A stretch of DNA of 64,000 nucleotides from Lytechinus pictus (GCF_037042905.1 NC_087249.1:52110901-52174900), one strand, 5' to 3'; positions 29,101-42,208 are shown, numbered from the stretch's first letter. Program-made: numbers and translations. The notes: generated by a model not told the origin, from the letters alone.

Positions 29101-32100
29101 CCGAGTCGAGTTCTACAAGTTAGGATACGTGGTTACCCTGGCTAGGCCGTCGGGATATCCCTGGGGGCCCCTTGAAAAAAAATCCTTTTTTAATTAAAAT
29201 AATGCTCCAAATAGCCCTTTATTCCCTTTAATTTTGTTAATTTGAGCCCCCTAAATGTGCATGCGCCGGGTCAAGCTAGTGTTTATCTGGTTGCCCGAGT
29301 CGAGTTCTACAAGTTAGGATACGTGGTTACCCTGGCTAGGCCGTCGGGATATCCCTGGGGGCCCCTTGAAAAAAATACTTTTTTGAATTAAAATAATGCT
29401 CCAAATAGCCCTTTATTCCCTTTAATTTTGTTAATTTGAGCCCCCTAAATGTGCATGCGCCGGGTCAAGCTAGTGTTTATCTGGTTGCCCGAGTCGAGTT
29501 CTACAAGTTAGGATACGTGGTTACCCTGGCTAGGCCGTCGGGATATCCCTGGGGGCCCCTTGAAAAAAATACTTTTTTGAATTAAAATAATGCTCCAAAT
29601 AGCCCTTTATTCCCTTTAATTTTGTTAATTTGAGCCCCCTAAATGTGCATGCGCCGGGTCAAGCTAGTGTTTATCTGGTTGCCCGAGTCAAGTTCTACAA
29701 GTTAGGATACGTGGTTACCCTGGCTAGGCCGTCGGGATATCCCTGGGGGCCCCTTGAAAAAAATACTTTTTTGAATTAAAATAATGCTCCAAATAGCCCT
29801 TTATTCCCTTTAATTTTGTTAATTTGAGCCCCCTGAATGTGCATGCGCCGGGTCAAGCTAGTGTTTATCTGGTTGCCCGAGTCGAGTTCTACAAGTTAGG
29901 ATACGTGGTTACCCTGGCTAGGCCGTCGGGATATCCCTGGGGGCCCCTTGAAAAAAATACTTTTTTGAATTAAAATAATGCTCCAAATAGCCCTTTATTC
30001 CCTTTAATTTTGTTAATTTGAGCCCCCTAAATGTGCATGCGCCGGGTCAAGCTAGTGTTTATCTGGTTGCCCGAGTCGAGTTCTACAAGTTAGGATACGT
30101 GGTTACCCTGGCTAGGCCGTCGGGATATCCCTGGGGGCCCCTTGAAAAAAATACTTTTTTGAATTAAAATAATGCTCCAAATAGCCCTTTATTCCCTTTA
30201 ATTTTGTTAATTTGAGCCCCCTAAATGTGCATGCGCCGGGTCAAGCTAGTGTTTATCTGGTTGCCCGAGTCGAGTTCTACAAGTTAGGATACGTGGTTAC
30301 CCTGGCTAGGCCGTCGGGATATCCCTGGGGGCCCCTTGAAAAAAATACTTTTTTGAATTAAAATAATGCTCCAAATAGCCCTTTATTCCCTTTAATTTTG
30401 TTAATTTGAGCCCCCTAAATGTGCATGCGCCGGGTCAAGCTAGTGTTTATCTGGTTGCCCGAGTCGAGTTCTACAAGTTAGGATACGTGGTTACCCTGGC
30501 TAGGCCGTCGGGATATCCCTGGGGGCCCCTTGAAAAAAATACTTTTTTGAATTAGAATAATGCTCCAAATAGCCCTTTATTCCCTTTAATTTTGTTAATT
30601 TGAGCCCCCTAAATGTGCATGCGCCGGGTCAAGCTAGTGTTTATCTGGTTGCCCGAGTCGAGTTCTACAAGTTAGGATACGTGGTTACCCTGGCTAGGCC
30701 GTCGGGATATCCCTGGGGGCCCCTTGAAAAAAATACTTTTTTGAATTAAAATAATGCTCCAAATAGCCCTTTATTCCCTTTAATTTTGTTAATTTGAGCC
30801 CCCTAAATGTGCATGCGCCGGGTCAAGCTAGTGTTTATCTGGTTGCCCGAGTCGAGTTCTACAAGTTAGGATACGTGGTTACCCTGGCTAGGCCGTCGGG
30901 ATATCCCTGGGGGCCCCTTGAAAAAAATACTTTTTTGAATTAAAATAATGCTCCAAATAGCCCTTTATTCCCTTTAATTTTGTTAATTTGAGCCCCCTAA
31001 ATGTGCATGCGCCGGGTCAAGCTAGTGTTTATCTGGTTGCCCGAGTCGAGTTCTACAAGTTAGGATACGTGGTTACCCTGGCTAGGCCGTCGGGATATCC
31101 CTGGGGGCCCCTTGAAAAAAATACTTTTTTGAATTAAAATAATGCTCCAAATAGCCCTTTATTCCCTTTAATTTTGTTAATTTGAGCCCCCTGAATGTGC
31201 ATGCGCCGGGTCAAGCTAGTGTTTATCTGGTTGCCCGAGTCGAGTTCTACAAGTTAGGATACGTGGTTACCCTGGCTAGGCCGTCGGGATATCCCTGGGG
31301 GCCCCTTGAAAAAAATACTTTTTTGAATTAAAATAATGCTCCAAATAGCCCTTTATTCCCTTTAATTTTGTTAATTTGAGCCCCCTAAATGTGCATGCGC
31401 CGGGTCAAGCTAGTGTTTATCTGGTTGCCCGAGTCGAGTTCTGCAAGTTAGGATACGTGGTTACCCTGGCTAGGCCGTCGGGATATCCCTGGGGGCCCCT
31501 TGAAAAAAATACTTTTTTGAATTAAAATAATGCTCCAAATAGCCCTTTATTCCCTTTAATTTTGTTAATTTGTGCCCCCTGAATGTGCATGCGCCGGGTC
31601 AAGCTCGTGTTTATCTGGTTGCCCGAGTCGAGTTCTACAAGTTAGGATACGTGGTTACCCTGGCTAGGCCGTCGGGATATCCCTGGGGGCCCCTTGAAAA
31701 AAATACTTTTTTGAATTAAAATAATGCTCCAAATAGCCCTTTATTCCCTTTAATTTTGTTAATTTGAGCCCCCTAAATGTGCATGCGCCGGGTCAAGCTA
31801 GTGTTTATCTGGTTGCCCGAGTCGAGTTCTACAAGTTAGGATACGTGGTTACCCTGGCTAGGCCGTCGGGATATCCCTGGGGGCCCCTTGAAAAAAATAC
31901 TTTTTTGAATTAAAATAATGCTCCAAATAGCCCTTTATTCCCTTTAATTTTGTTAATTTGAGCCCCCTAAATGTGCATGCGCCGGGTCAAGTTAGTGTTT
32001 ATCTGGTTGCCCGAGTCGAGTTCTACAAGTTAGGATACGTGGTTACCCTGGCTAGGCCGTCGGGATATCCCTGGGGGCCCCTTGAAAAAAATACTTTTTT

Positions 32101-35100
32101 GAATTAAAATAATGCTCCAAATAGCCCTTTATTCCCTTTAATTTTGTTAATTTGAGCCCCCTAAATGTGCATGCGCCGGGTCAAGCTAGTGTTTATCTGG
32201 TTGCCCGAGTCGAGTTCTACAAGTTAGGATACGTGGTTACCCTGGCTAGGCCGTCGGGATATCCCTGGGGGCCCCTTGAAAAAAATACTTTTTTGAATTA
32301 AAATAATGCTCCAAATAGCCCTTTATTCCCTTTAATTTTGTTAATTTGAGCCCCCTAAATGTGCATGCGCCGGGTCAAGCTAGTGTTTATCTGGTTGCCC
32401 GAGTCGAGTTCTACAAGTTAGAATACGTGGTTACCCTGGCTAGGCCGTCGGGATATCCCTGGGGGCCCCTTGAAAAAAATACTTTTTTGAATTAAAATAA
32501 TGCTCCAAATAGCCCTTTATTCCCTTTAATTTTGTTAATTTGAGCCCCCTGAATGTGCATGCGCCGGGTCAAGCTAGTGTTTATCTGGTTGCCCGAGTCG
32601 AGTTCTACAAGTTAGGATACGTGGTTACCCTGGCTAGGCCGTCGGGATATCCCTGGGGGCCCCTTGAAAAAAATACTTTTTTGAATTAAAATAATGCTCC
32701 AAATAGCCCTTTATTCCCTTTAATTTTGTTAATTTGAGCCCCCTAAATGTGCATGCGCCGGGTCAAGCTAGTGTTTATCTGGTTGCCCGAGTCGAGTTCT
32801 ACAAGTTAGGATACGTGGTTACCCTGGCTAGGCCGTCGGGATATCCCTGGGGGCCCCTTGAAAAAAATACTTTTTTGAATTAAAATAATGCTCCAAATAG
32901 CCCTTTATTCCCTTTAATTTTGTTAATTTGAGCCCCCTAAATGTGCATGCGCCGGGTCAAGCTAGTGTTTATCTGGTTGCCCGAGTCGAGTTCTACAAGT
33001 TAGGATACGTGGTTACCCTGGCTAGGCCGTCGGGATATCCCTGGGGGCCCCTTGAAAAAAATACTTTTTTGAATTAAAATAATGCTCCAAATAGCCCTTT
33101 ATTCCCTTTAATTTTGTTAATTTGTGCCCCCTGAATGTGCATGCGCCGGGTCAAGCTAGTGTTTATCTGGTTGCCCGAGTCGAGTTCTACAAGTTAGGAT
33201 ACGTGGTTACCCTGGCTAGGCCGTCGGGATATCCCTGGGGGCCCCTTGAAAAAAATACTTTTTTGAATTAAAATAATGCTCCAAATAGCCCTTTATTCCC
33301 TTTAATTTTGTTAATTTGAGCCCCCTAAATGTGCATGCGCCGGGTCAAGCTAGTGTTTATCTGGTTGCCCGAGTCGAGTTCTACAAGTTAGGATACGTGG
33401 TTACCCTGGCTAGGCCGTCGGGATATCCCTGGGGGCCCCTTGAAAAAAATACTTTTTTGAATTAAAATAATGCTCCAAATAGCCCTTTATTCCCTTTAAT
33501 TTTGTTAATTTGAGCCCCCTAAATGTGCATGCGCCGGGTCAAGCTAGTGTTTATCTGGTTGCCCGAGTCGAGTTCTACAAGTTAGGATACGTGGTTACCC
33601 TGGCTAGGCCGTCGGGATATCCCTGGGGGCCCCTTGAAAAAAATACTTTTTTGAATTAAAATAATGCTCCAAATAGCCCTTTATTCCCTTTAATTTTGTT
33701 AATTTGAGCCCCCTGAATGTGCATGCGCCGGGTCAAGCTAGTGTTTATCTGGTTGCCCGAGTCGAGTTCTACAAGTTAGGATACGTGGTTACCCTGGCTA
33801 GGCCGTCGGGATATCCCTGGGGGCCCCTTGAAAAAATACTTTTTTGAATTAAAATAATGCTCCAAATAGCCCTTTATTCCCTTTAATTTTGTTAATTTGA
33901 GCCCCCTAAATGTGCATGCGCCGGGTCAAGCTAGTGTTTATCTTGTTGCCCGAGTCGAGTTCTACAAGTTAGGATACGTGGTTACCCTGGCTAGGCCGTC
34001 GGGATATCCCTGGGGGCCCCTTGAAAAAAATACTTTTTTGAATTAAAATAATGCTCCAAATAGCCCTTTATTCCCTTTAATTTTGTTAATTTGAGCCCCC
34101 TAAATGTGCATGCGCCGGGTCAAGCTAGTGTTTATCTGGTTGCCCGAGTCGAGTTCTACAAGTTAGGATACGTGGTTACCCTGGCTAGGCCGTCGGGATA
34201 TCCCTGGGGGCCCCTTGAAAAAAATACTTTTTTGAATTAAAATAATGCTCCAAATAGCCCTTTATTCCCTTTAATTTTGTTAATTTGAGCCCCCTAAATG
34301 TGCATGCGCCGGGTCAAGCTAGTGTTTATCTGGTTGCCCGAGTCGAGTTCTACAAGTTAGGATACGTGGTTACCCTGGCTAGGCCGTCGGGATATCCCTG
34401 GGGGCCCCTTGAAAAAAATACTTTTTTGAATTAAAATAATGCTCCAAATAGCCCTTTATTCCCTTTAATTTTGTTAATTTGAGCCCCCTGAATGTGCATG
34501 CGCCGGGTCAAACTAGTGTTTATCTGGTTGCCCGAGTCGAGTTCTACAAGTTAGGATACGTGGTTACCCTGGCTAGGCCGTCGGGATATCCCTGGGGGCC
34601 CCTTGAAAAAAATACTTTTTTGAATTAAAATAATGCTCCAAATAGCCCTTTATTCCCTTTAATTTTGTTAATTTGAGCCCCCTGAATGTGCATGCGCCGG
34701 GTCAAGCTAGTGTTTATCTGGTTGCCCGAGTCGAGTTCTACAAGTTAGGATACGTGGTTACCCTGGCTAGGCCGTCGGGATATCCCTGGGGGCCCCTTGA
34801 AAAAAATACTTTTTTGAATTAAAATAATGCTCCAAATAGCCCTTTATTCCCTTTAATTTTGTTAATTTGAGCCCCCTAAATGTGCATGCGCCGGGTCAAG
34901 CTAGTGTTTATCTGGTTGCCCGAGTCCAGTTCTACAAGTTAGGATACGTGGTTACCCTGGCTAGGCCGTCGGGATATCCCTGGGGGCCCCTTGAAAAAAA
35001 TACTTTTTTGAATTAAAATAATGCTCCAAATAGCCCTTTATTCCCTTTAATTTTGTTAATTTGAGCCCCCTGAATGTGCATGCGCCGGGTCAAGCTAGTG

Positions 35101-38100
35101 TTTATCTGGTTGCCCGAGTCGAGTTCTACAAGTTAGGATACGTGGTTACCCTGGCTAGGCCGTCGGGATATCCCTGGGGGCCCCTTGAAAAAAATACTTT
35201 TTTGAATTAAAATAATGCTCCAAATAGCCCTTTATTCCCTTTAATTTTGTTAATTTGAGCCCCCTAAATGTGCATGCGCCGGGTCAAACTAGTGTTTATC
35301 TGGTTGCCCGAGTCGAGTTCTACAAGTTAGGATACGTGGTTACCCTGGCTAGGCCGTCGGGATATCCCTGGGGGCCCCTTGAAAAAAATACTTTTTTGAA
35401 TTAAAATAATGCTCCAAATAGCCCTTTATTCCCTTTAATTTTGTTAATTTGAGCCCCCTAAATGTGCATGCGCCGGGTCAAGCTAGTGTTTATCTGGTTG
35501 CCCGAGTCGAGTTCTACAAGTTAGGATACGTGGTTACCCTGGCTAGGCCGTCGGGATATCCCTGGGGGCCCCTTGAAAAAAATACTTTTTTGAATTAAAA
35601 TAATGCTCCAAATAGCCCTTTATTCCCTTTAATTTTGTTAATTTGAGCCCCCTAAATGTGCATGCGCCGGGTCAAGCTAGTGTTTATCTGGTTGCCCGAG
35701 TCGAGTTCTACAAGTTAGGATACGTGGTTACCCTGGCTAGGCCGTCGGGATATCCCTGGGGGCCCCTTGAAAAAATACTTTTTTGAATTAAAATAATGCT
35801 CCAAATAGCCCTTTATTCCCTTTAATTTTGTTAATTTGAGCCCCCTGAATGTGTATGCGCCGGGTCAAGCTAGTGTTTATCTGGTTGCCCGAGTCGAGTT
35901 CTACAAGTTAGGATACGTGGTTACCCTGGCTAGGCCGTCGGGATATCCCTGGGGGCCCCTTGAAAAAAATACTTTTTTGAATTAAAATAATGCTCCAAAT
36001 AGCCCTTTATTCCCTTTAATTTTGTTAATTTGAGCCCCCTAAATGTGCATGCGCCGGGTCAAGCTAGTGTTTATCTTGTTGCCCGAGTCGAGTTCTACAA
36101 GTTAGGATACGTGGTTACCCTGGCTAGGCCGTCGGGATATCCCTGGGGGCCCCTTGAAAAAAATACTTTTTTGAATTAAAATAATGCTCCAAATAGCCCT
36201 TTATTCCCTTTAATTTTGTTAATTTGAGCCCCCTAAATGTGCATGCGCCGGGTCAAGCTAGTGTTTATCTGGTTGCCCGAGTCGAGTTCTACAAGTTAGG
36301 ATACGTGGTTACCCTGGCTAGGCCGTCGGGATATCCCTGGGGGCCCCTTGAAAAAAATACTTTTTTGAATTAAAATAATGCTCCAAATAGCCCTTTATTC
36401 CCTTTAATTTTGTTAATTTGAGCCCCCTAAATGTGCATGCGCCGGGTCAAGCTAGTGTTTATCTGGTTGCCCGAGTCGAGTTCTACAAGTTAGGATACGT
36501 GGTTACCCTGGCTAGGCCGTCGGGATATCCCTGGGGGCCCCTTGAAAAAAATACTTTTTTGAATTAAAATAATGCTCCAAATAGCCCTTTATTCCCTTTA
36601 ATTTTGTTAATTTGAGCCCCCTGAATGTGCATGCGCCGGGTCAAGCTAGTGTTTATCTGGTTGCCCGAGTCGAGTTCTACAAGTTAGGATACGTGGTTAC
36701 CCTGGCTAGGCCGTCGGGATATCCCTGGGGGCCCCTTGAAAAAAATACTTTTTTGAATTAAAATAATGCTCCAAATAGCCCTTTATTCCCTTTAATTTTG
36801 TTAATTTGAGCCCCCTGAATGTGCATGCGCCGGGTCAAACTAGTGTTTATCTGGTTGCCCGAGTCGAGTTCTACAAGTTAGGATACGTGGTTACCCTGGC
36901 TAGGCCGTCGGGATATCCCTGGGGGCCCCTTGAAAAAAATACTTTTTTGAATTAAAATAATGCTCCAAATAGCCCTTTATTCCCTTTAATTTTGTTAATT
37001 TGAGCCCCCTAAATGTGCATGCGCCGGGTCAAGCTAGTGTTTATCTGGTTGCCCGAGTCCAGTTCTACAAGTTAGGATACGTGGTTACCCTGGCTAGGCC
37101 GTCGGGATATCCCTGGGGGCCCCTTGAAAAAAATACTTTTTTGAATTAAAATAATGCTCCAAATAGCCCTTTATTCCCTTTAATTTTGTTAATTTGAGCC
37201 CCCTGAATGTGCATGCGCCGGGTCAAGCTAGTGTTTATCTGGTTGCCCGAGTCGAGTTCTACAAGTTAGGATACGTGGTTACCCTGGCTAGGCCGTCGGG
37301 ATATCCCTGGGGCCCCTTGAAAAAAATACTTTTTTGAATTAAAATAATGCTCCAAATAGCCCTTTATTCCCTTTAATTTTGTTAATTTGAGCCCCCTAAA
37401 TGTGCATGCGCCGGGTCAAACTAGTGTTTATCTGGTTGCCCGAGTCGAGTTCTACAAGTTAGGATACGTGGTTACCCTGGCTAGGCCGTCGGGATATCCC
37501 TGGGGGCCCCTTGAAAAAAATACTTTTTTGAATTAAAATAATGCTCCAAATAGCCCTTTATTCCCTTTAATTTTGTTAATTTGAGCCCCCTAAATGTGCA
37601 TGCGCCGGGTCAAGCTAGTGTTTATCTGGTTGCCCGAGTCGAGTTCTACAAGTTAGGATACGTGGTTACCCTGGCTAGGCCGTCGGGATATCCCTGGGGG
37701 CCCCTTGAAAAAAATACTTTTTTGAATTAAAATAATGCTCCAAATAGCCCTTTATTCCCTTTAATTTTGTTAATTTGAGCCCCCTAAATGTGCATGCGCC
37801 GGGTCAAACTAGTGTTTATCTGGTTGCCCGAGTCGAGTTCTACAAGTTAGGATACGTGGTTACCCTGGCTAGGCCGTCGGGATATCCCTGGGGGCCCCTT
37901 GAAAAAAATACTTTTTTGAATTAAAATAATGCTCCAAATAGCCCTTTATTCCCTTTAATTTTGTTAATTTGAGCCCCCTGAATGTGCATGCGCCGGGTCA
38001 AGCTAGTGTTTATCTGGTTGCCCGAGTCGAGTTCTACAAGTTAGGATACGTGGTTACCCTGGCTAGGCCGTCGGGATATCCCTGGGGGCCCCTTGAAAAA

Positions 38101-40033
38101 AATACTTTTTTGAATTAAAATAATGCTCCAAATAGCCCTTTATTCCCTTTAATTTTGTTAATTTGAGCCCCCTGAATGTGCATGCGCCGGGTCAAGCTAG
38201 TGTTTATCTGGTTGCCCGAGTCGAGTTCTACAAGTTAGGATACGTGGTTACCCTGGCTAGGCCGTCGGGATATCCCTGGGGGCCCCTTGAAAAAAATACT
38301 TTTTTGAATTAAAATAATGCTCCAAATAGCCCTTTATTCCCTTTAATTTTGTTAATTTGAGCCCCCTAAATGTGCATGCGCCGGGTCAAACTAGTGTTTA
38401 TCTGGTTGCCCGAGTCGAGTTCTACAAGTTAGGATACGTGGTTACCCTGGCTAGGCCGTCGGGATATCCCTGGGGGCCCCTTGAAAAAAATACTTTTTTG
38501 AATTAAAATAATGCTCCAAATAGCCCTTTATTCCCTTTAATTTTGTTAATTTGAGCCCCCTAAATGTGCATGCGCCGGGTCAAGCTAGTGTTTATCTGGT
38601 TGCCCGAGTCGAGTTCTACAAGTTAGGATACGTGGTTACCCTGGCTAGGCCGTCGGGATATCCCTGGGGGCCCCTTGAAAAAAATACTTTTTTGAATTAA
38701 AATAATGCTCCAAATAGCCCTTTATTCCCTTTAATTTTGTTAATTTGAGCCCCCTAAATGTGCATGCGCCGGGTCAAGCTAGTGTTTATCTGGTTGCCCG
38801 AGTCGAGTTCTACAAGTTAGGATACGTGGTTACCCTGGCTAGGCCGTCGGGATATCCCTGGGGGCCCCTTGAAAAAAATACTTTTTTGAATTAAAATAAT
38901 GCTCCAAATAGCCCTTTATTCCCTTTAATTTTGTTAATTTGAGCCCCCTGAATGTGCATGCGCCGGGTCAAGCTAGTGTTTATCTGGTTGCCCGAGTCGA
39001 GTTCTACAAGTTAGGATACGTGGTTACCCTGGCTAGGCCGTCGGGATATCCCTGGGGGCCCCTTGAAAAAAATACTTTTTTGAATTAAAATAATGCTCCA
39101 AATAGCCCTTTATTCCCTTTAATTTTGTTAATTTGAGCCTCCTAAATGTGCATGCGCCGGGTCAAACTAGTGTTTATCTGGTTGCCCGAGTCGAGTTCTA
39201 CAAGTTAGGATACGTGGTTACCCTGGCTAGGCCGTCGGGATATCCCTGGGGGCCCCTTGAAAAAAATACTTTTTTGAATTAAAATAATGCTCCAAATAGC
39301 CCTTTATTCCCTTTAATTTTGTTAATTTGAGCCCCCTGAATGTGCATGCGCCGGGTCAAGCTAGTGTTTATCTGGTTGCCCGAGTCGAGTTCTACAAGTT
39401 AGGATACGTGGTTACCCTGGCTAGGCCGTCGGGATATCCCTGGGGGCCCCTTGAAAAAAATACTTTTTTGAATTAAAATAATGCTCCAAATAGCCCTTTA
39501 TTCCCTTTAATTTTGTTAATTTGAGCCCCCTAAATGTGCATGCGCCGGGTCAAGCTAGTGTTTATCTGGTTGCCCGAGTCGAGTTCTACAAGTTAGGATA
39601 CGTGGTTACCCTGGCTAGGCCGTCGGGATATCCCTGGGGGCCCCTTGAAAAAAATACTTTTTTGAATTAAAATAATGCTCCAAATAGCCCTTTATTCCCT
39701 TTAATTTTGTTAATTTGAGCCCCCTAAATGTGCATGCGCCGGGTCAAGCTAGTGTTTATCTGGTTGCCCGAGTCGAGTTCTACAAGTTAGGATACGTGGT
39801 TACCCTGGCTAGGCCGTCGGGATATCCCTGGGGGCCCCTTGAAAAAAATACTTTTTTGAATTAAAATAATGCTCCAAATAGCCCTTTATTCCCTTTAATT
39901 TTGTTAATTTGAGCCCCCTGAATGTGCATGCGCCGGGTCAAGCTAGTGTTTATCTGGTTGCCCGAGTCGAGTTCTACAAGTTAGGATACGTGGTTACCCT
40001 GGCTAGGCCGTCGGGATATCCCTGGGGGCCCCT
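26151..40033 (+). repeat. Right satellite domain, 11-monomer HOR of 2132-2134 bp
   Basis: Private variants recur at exactly 11 monomers. Examples are aagctC at 26756 and 28890; ctGaatg at 27701 and 29835; gaattaG at 28421 and 30555; ctGaatg at 32551, 34684, 36817 and 38950; ctGaatg at 33715, 35847 and 37980; ctGaatg at 35072, 37205 and 39338; tcTtgtt at 33944 and 36077; gagtcCag at about 34927 and 37060. Spacing drops from 2134 to 2133 or 2132 where 1-nt deletions lie between copies (near 33831, 35770 and 37310). A 1-nt insertion sits near 26194. Variant density rises towards the right edge. Confidence 0.85.
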
Positions 40034-40152
40034 CGAATTTTTTTTTTCTTCAAAACTTCATGCCCTTATATTAACTGACGTTGTCCCTTTAATGTCCTCG
40101 TACTAGGGCAAGCCAGTGGATTTATGGTTGCCCAAGACGTGCTGCACCTGTT
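40034..40152 (+). repeat. Diverged terminal satellite monomer at array edge
   Basis: After the clean copy breaks at 40034 the sequence still follows the monomer order with many substitutions and gaps: gccctt, then tccctttaatgt, then gggcaagccagtggatttatggttgcccaaga and the cctgtta end. These align with gccctt...ccctttaat...gggtcaagctagtgtttatctggttgcccgag...aagtta. Similarity fades after about 40152. This is the expected decay of the outermost monomer, which no longer exchanges with the array. Confidence 0.75.
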
Positions 40153-40930
40153 AAACCAAAGACGTGTTAAACCCCCTATTTAGCTTTCAAAACCCCTAAT
40201 TTTTGAATACTGAAAATCAACCAAATTCACACGCGTTTGAATATCGAACCTGAATATCGAACCAACTTCACAGTTTGAATATCGAATATCGAATATCCAA
40301 CCAACTTCCTGCCGGTTTCTACTCCGGCGGATTCAGTACCAAGAAAGGCCACTCTCTTCGGAAGATATCGTTCTTGCGCTATCGCGATATCCTTCATTCA
40401 CATACGTCACGTGGTACGGTACGAGAAAACTAGTCAAAAAGCGGTAGATTTCGAGGGCACAAGAAATACGTTGCTGTTGGCCATCGCATGCTATCTGGTA
40501 ACTATATGAGTGTTCAAACCATGTTTCACATAAGGAGGACAATTTATATATTTTACGAAAATTTTGTTTCTTGATTTAATTAGAGAACATTCCCGTCATA
40601 CAATAACATTGTAAAGCGCTTAAAAACAAAAGCGCTATACATGTATAATTGGGGTATAATTGTAAGTATAATTAGTGTCATACTACAATACCGCCTGACC
40701 AATTTCTTCATTCATAATCATAATAATAAGCTCTTCATGTTGACAGTATAATGCCATACACGCATACAGCCATCATCCAAACAGACCTTAAACTGTCTCG
40801 ATGTTTGTATTTGTCATTGTTATATTGAATATGCTGTACCGTACGAGACATGATTGTTCGTTCAGAACTTCAAGGCCAATAACTTACTTCACCCACAGGA
40901 TTCCAGTAGGTGATGCAAAACTGCCCTTTT
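40153..40930. other. AT-rich unique DNA beside the satellite; no gene seen
   Basis: A short patch at 40210-40300 repeats gaatatcgaa and its variants four or five times. The rest shows no domain-like translation and no splice-bounded open frame that I trust. Short open frames on both strands have unbiased composition. Confidence 0.5.
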
Positions 40931-40965
40931 TAAAACTATGTACTCAGTTGTATTTGTTAAGATCT

Positions 40966-41045
40966 CTCTCTCTCTTTTTTTTTTTTTACTTCGTTTACAT
41001 TTAATTTGTTGTTGTTTCATGTGTGATATATATATATATATGTAC

Positions 41046-41084
<39 letters not shown>

Positions 41085-41087
41085 CTA
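40966..41087. repeat. Microsatellites: TC, poly-T and TA tracts
   Basis: A (tc)n stretch runs into a long T-run, and after about 35 bp a (ta)n tract with a gtac interruption covers roughly 41026-41087. The tract gives a spurious open frame rich in Tyr and Ile. It lies just upstream of the DUF6589-like exon. Confidence 0.9.
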
Positions 41088-41330
41088 GTTACAGCCTACA
41101 GGCCTGGTATAATGAATTTAGTTTGTCATTCTCTCATTACATTAATAGGTATAGCTGGATGTTTCCCCCCTCGTGTCGGCCAGGAAGTTGTTCATAATCG
41201 AACAATAAATCTACATGGAGGTTCAGGGCGGAACCTTGCTCTTGATTTTTTTATGGAGCAACTTAACCATAAAGCTAAAGGTAAGTTTTCACTTTTCGTA
41301 ATGAATGGGATAAGATCTCTCTATATCTTC

Positions 41331-41540
41331 AGTCATCCAATTAAGCACTGAAAATGCTTAAAATGCTTCCCTCATAGCATTGATTTAGATTAACTCAGTT
41401 GGGTCACCCTTTTATAGAATTCTTCTCGTAAACTCAGTAGTCATCCGATTAAGCACTGAAAATGCTTCCCTCATAGCATTGATTTAGATTAATCCGATTG
41501 GGCCACCCTTTTATAGGAATTCCTCTAGTAAACTAAGTCG
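41331..41540. repeat. Tandem duplication, period 108 bp, in DUF6589-like intron
   Basis: agtcatcc(a/g)attaagcactgaaaatgctt starts at 41331 and again at 41439, and both copies run through gcattgatttagatta to the ...agtaaact ends. The first copy has an extra 9-bp internal repeat (aaaatgctt twice). It is a simple local duplication. Confidence 0.85.
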
Positions 41541-42208
41541 CCAATAATTATAGGCCTACAGTTGCATGCTGCATACAATAATGATCCCTCTAAAACAATT
41601 CATTGACATCATTGTGAGTTAGAAAAGTAGTTTTGATGAGTTTTTGGTGCATTACTTTTTGTATGAATATTGAATAAATAAGACATGTATACCACGTTCC
41701 ACTTCCAAATTCACATTATGGCCACCTATTCAAGTGAAATATTATTACCTTATGTACAACGTTATTGATAGCGATCATTTAGGAAATACACTTCTACCAC
41801 CCAATTACTGCTTTTATAGAAGTAATAAAGCTGCTACTATGTGATAACGGTAATGATAATGAGAAAACGTTAATCTACTACAAATAATTTATCTTGCTTA
41901 CCTATTCTAACTACGGTACCTCAACTTTTATTGACTTTCCACCAGCGGGGAGGGTAGATAACATATTTATCATTACTAAATGGGAGGTCTACCCTGGGCC
42001 GATGCATGATGAGTTTAATCGGATGATGAGCTAAAGAAATGAAATCAACATAACTGAAAATATTCCCCAAGTGGTATATTGGTAAAAATCTTTGTTAGCA
42101 TTATACATTTTCTCTTACAGCTATATAGGGCGATGGGCCAAATGTCTATGAAAGCACACATCTACGATGTAATTTTATGATATTCTAACATAAGGATTGA
42201 ATATTGCA

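Larger units (their letters stand above)
1..40033 (+). repeat. 194-bp tandem satellite array, 206 full monomers
   Basis: Head-to-tail array with a strict 194-bp period: the landmark ccgagtcgag starts at 1, 195, 389 and so on to 39962. Net indels over the whole span sum to only -3 bp, so 206 full monomers fill 1-39961 and a 72-bp partial follows. By my count the monomer is 86/194 GC (44%). It contains a perfect 10-bp palindrome gggatatccc, a gggggcccc block, an A-run facing a T-run (aaaaaaatactttttt) and gcatgc. The 194-bp length is near a nucleosome repeat, typical of centromeric or heterochromatic satellites. The family is not one I recognise. The array is cut by the left window edge, so its true length is unknown. 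Satellite function is inference; the repeat itself is seen directly. Confidence 0.99.

Noticed and set aside
1..40033. CRISPR-like regular array
   Set aside because: There are no unique spacers: the whole 194-bp unit repeats, so this is a satellite.
39909..40106. 65-codon open frame at the array edge
   Set aside because: It is the ordinary monomer frame running into edge DNA, begins at TTG and has no gene signals.
40938..41148. N-terminal extension of the DUF6589-like frame
   Set aside because: It is translated TC, T and TA microsatellite; a splice acceptor at 41148 explains the true exon start.
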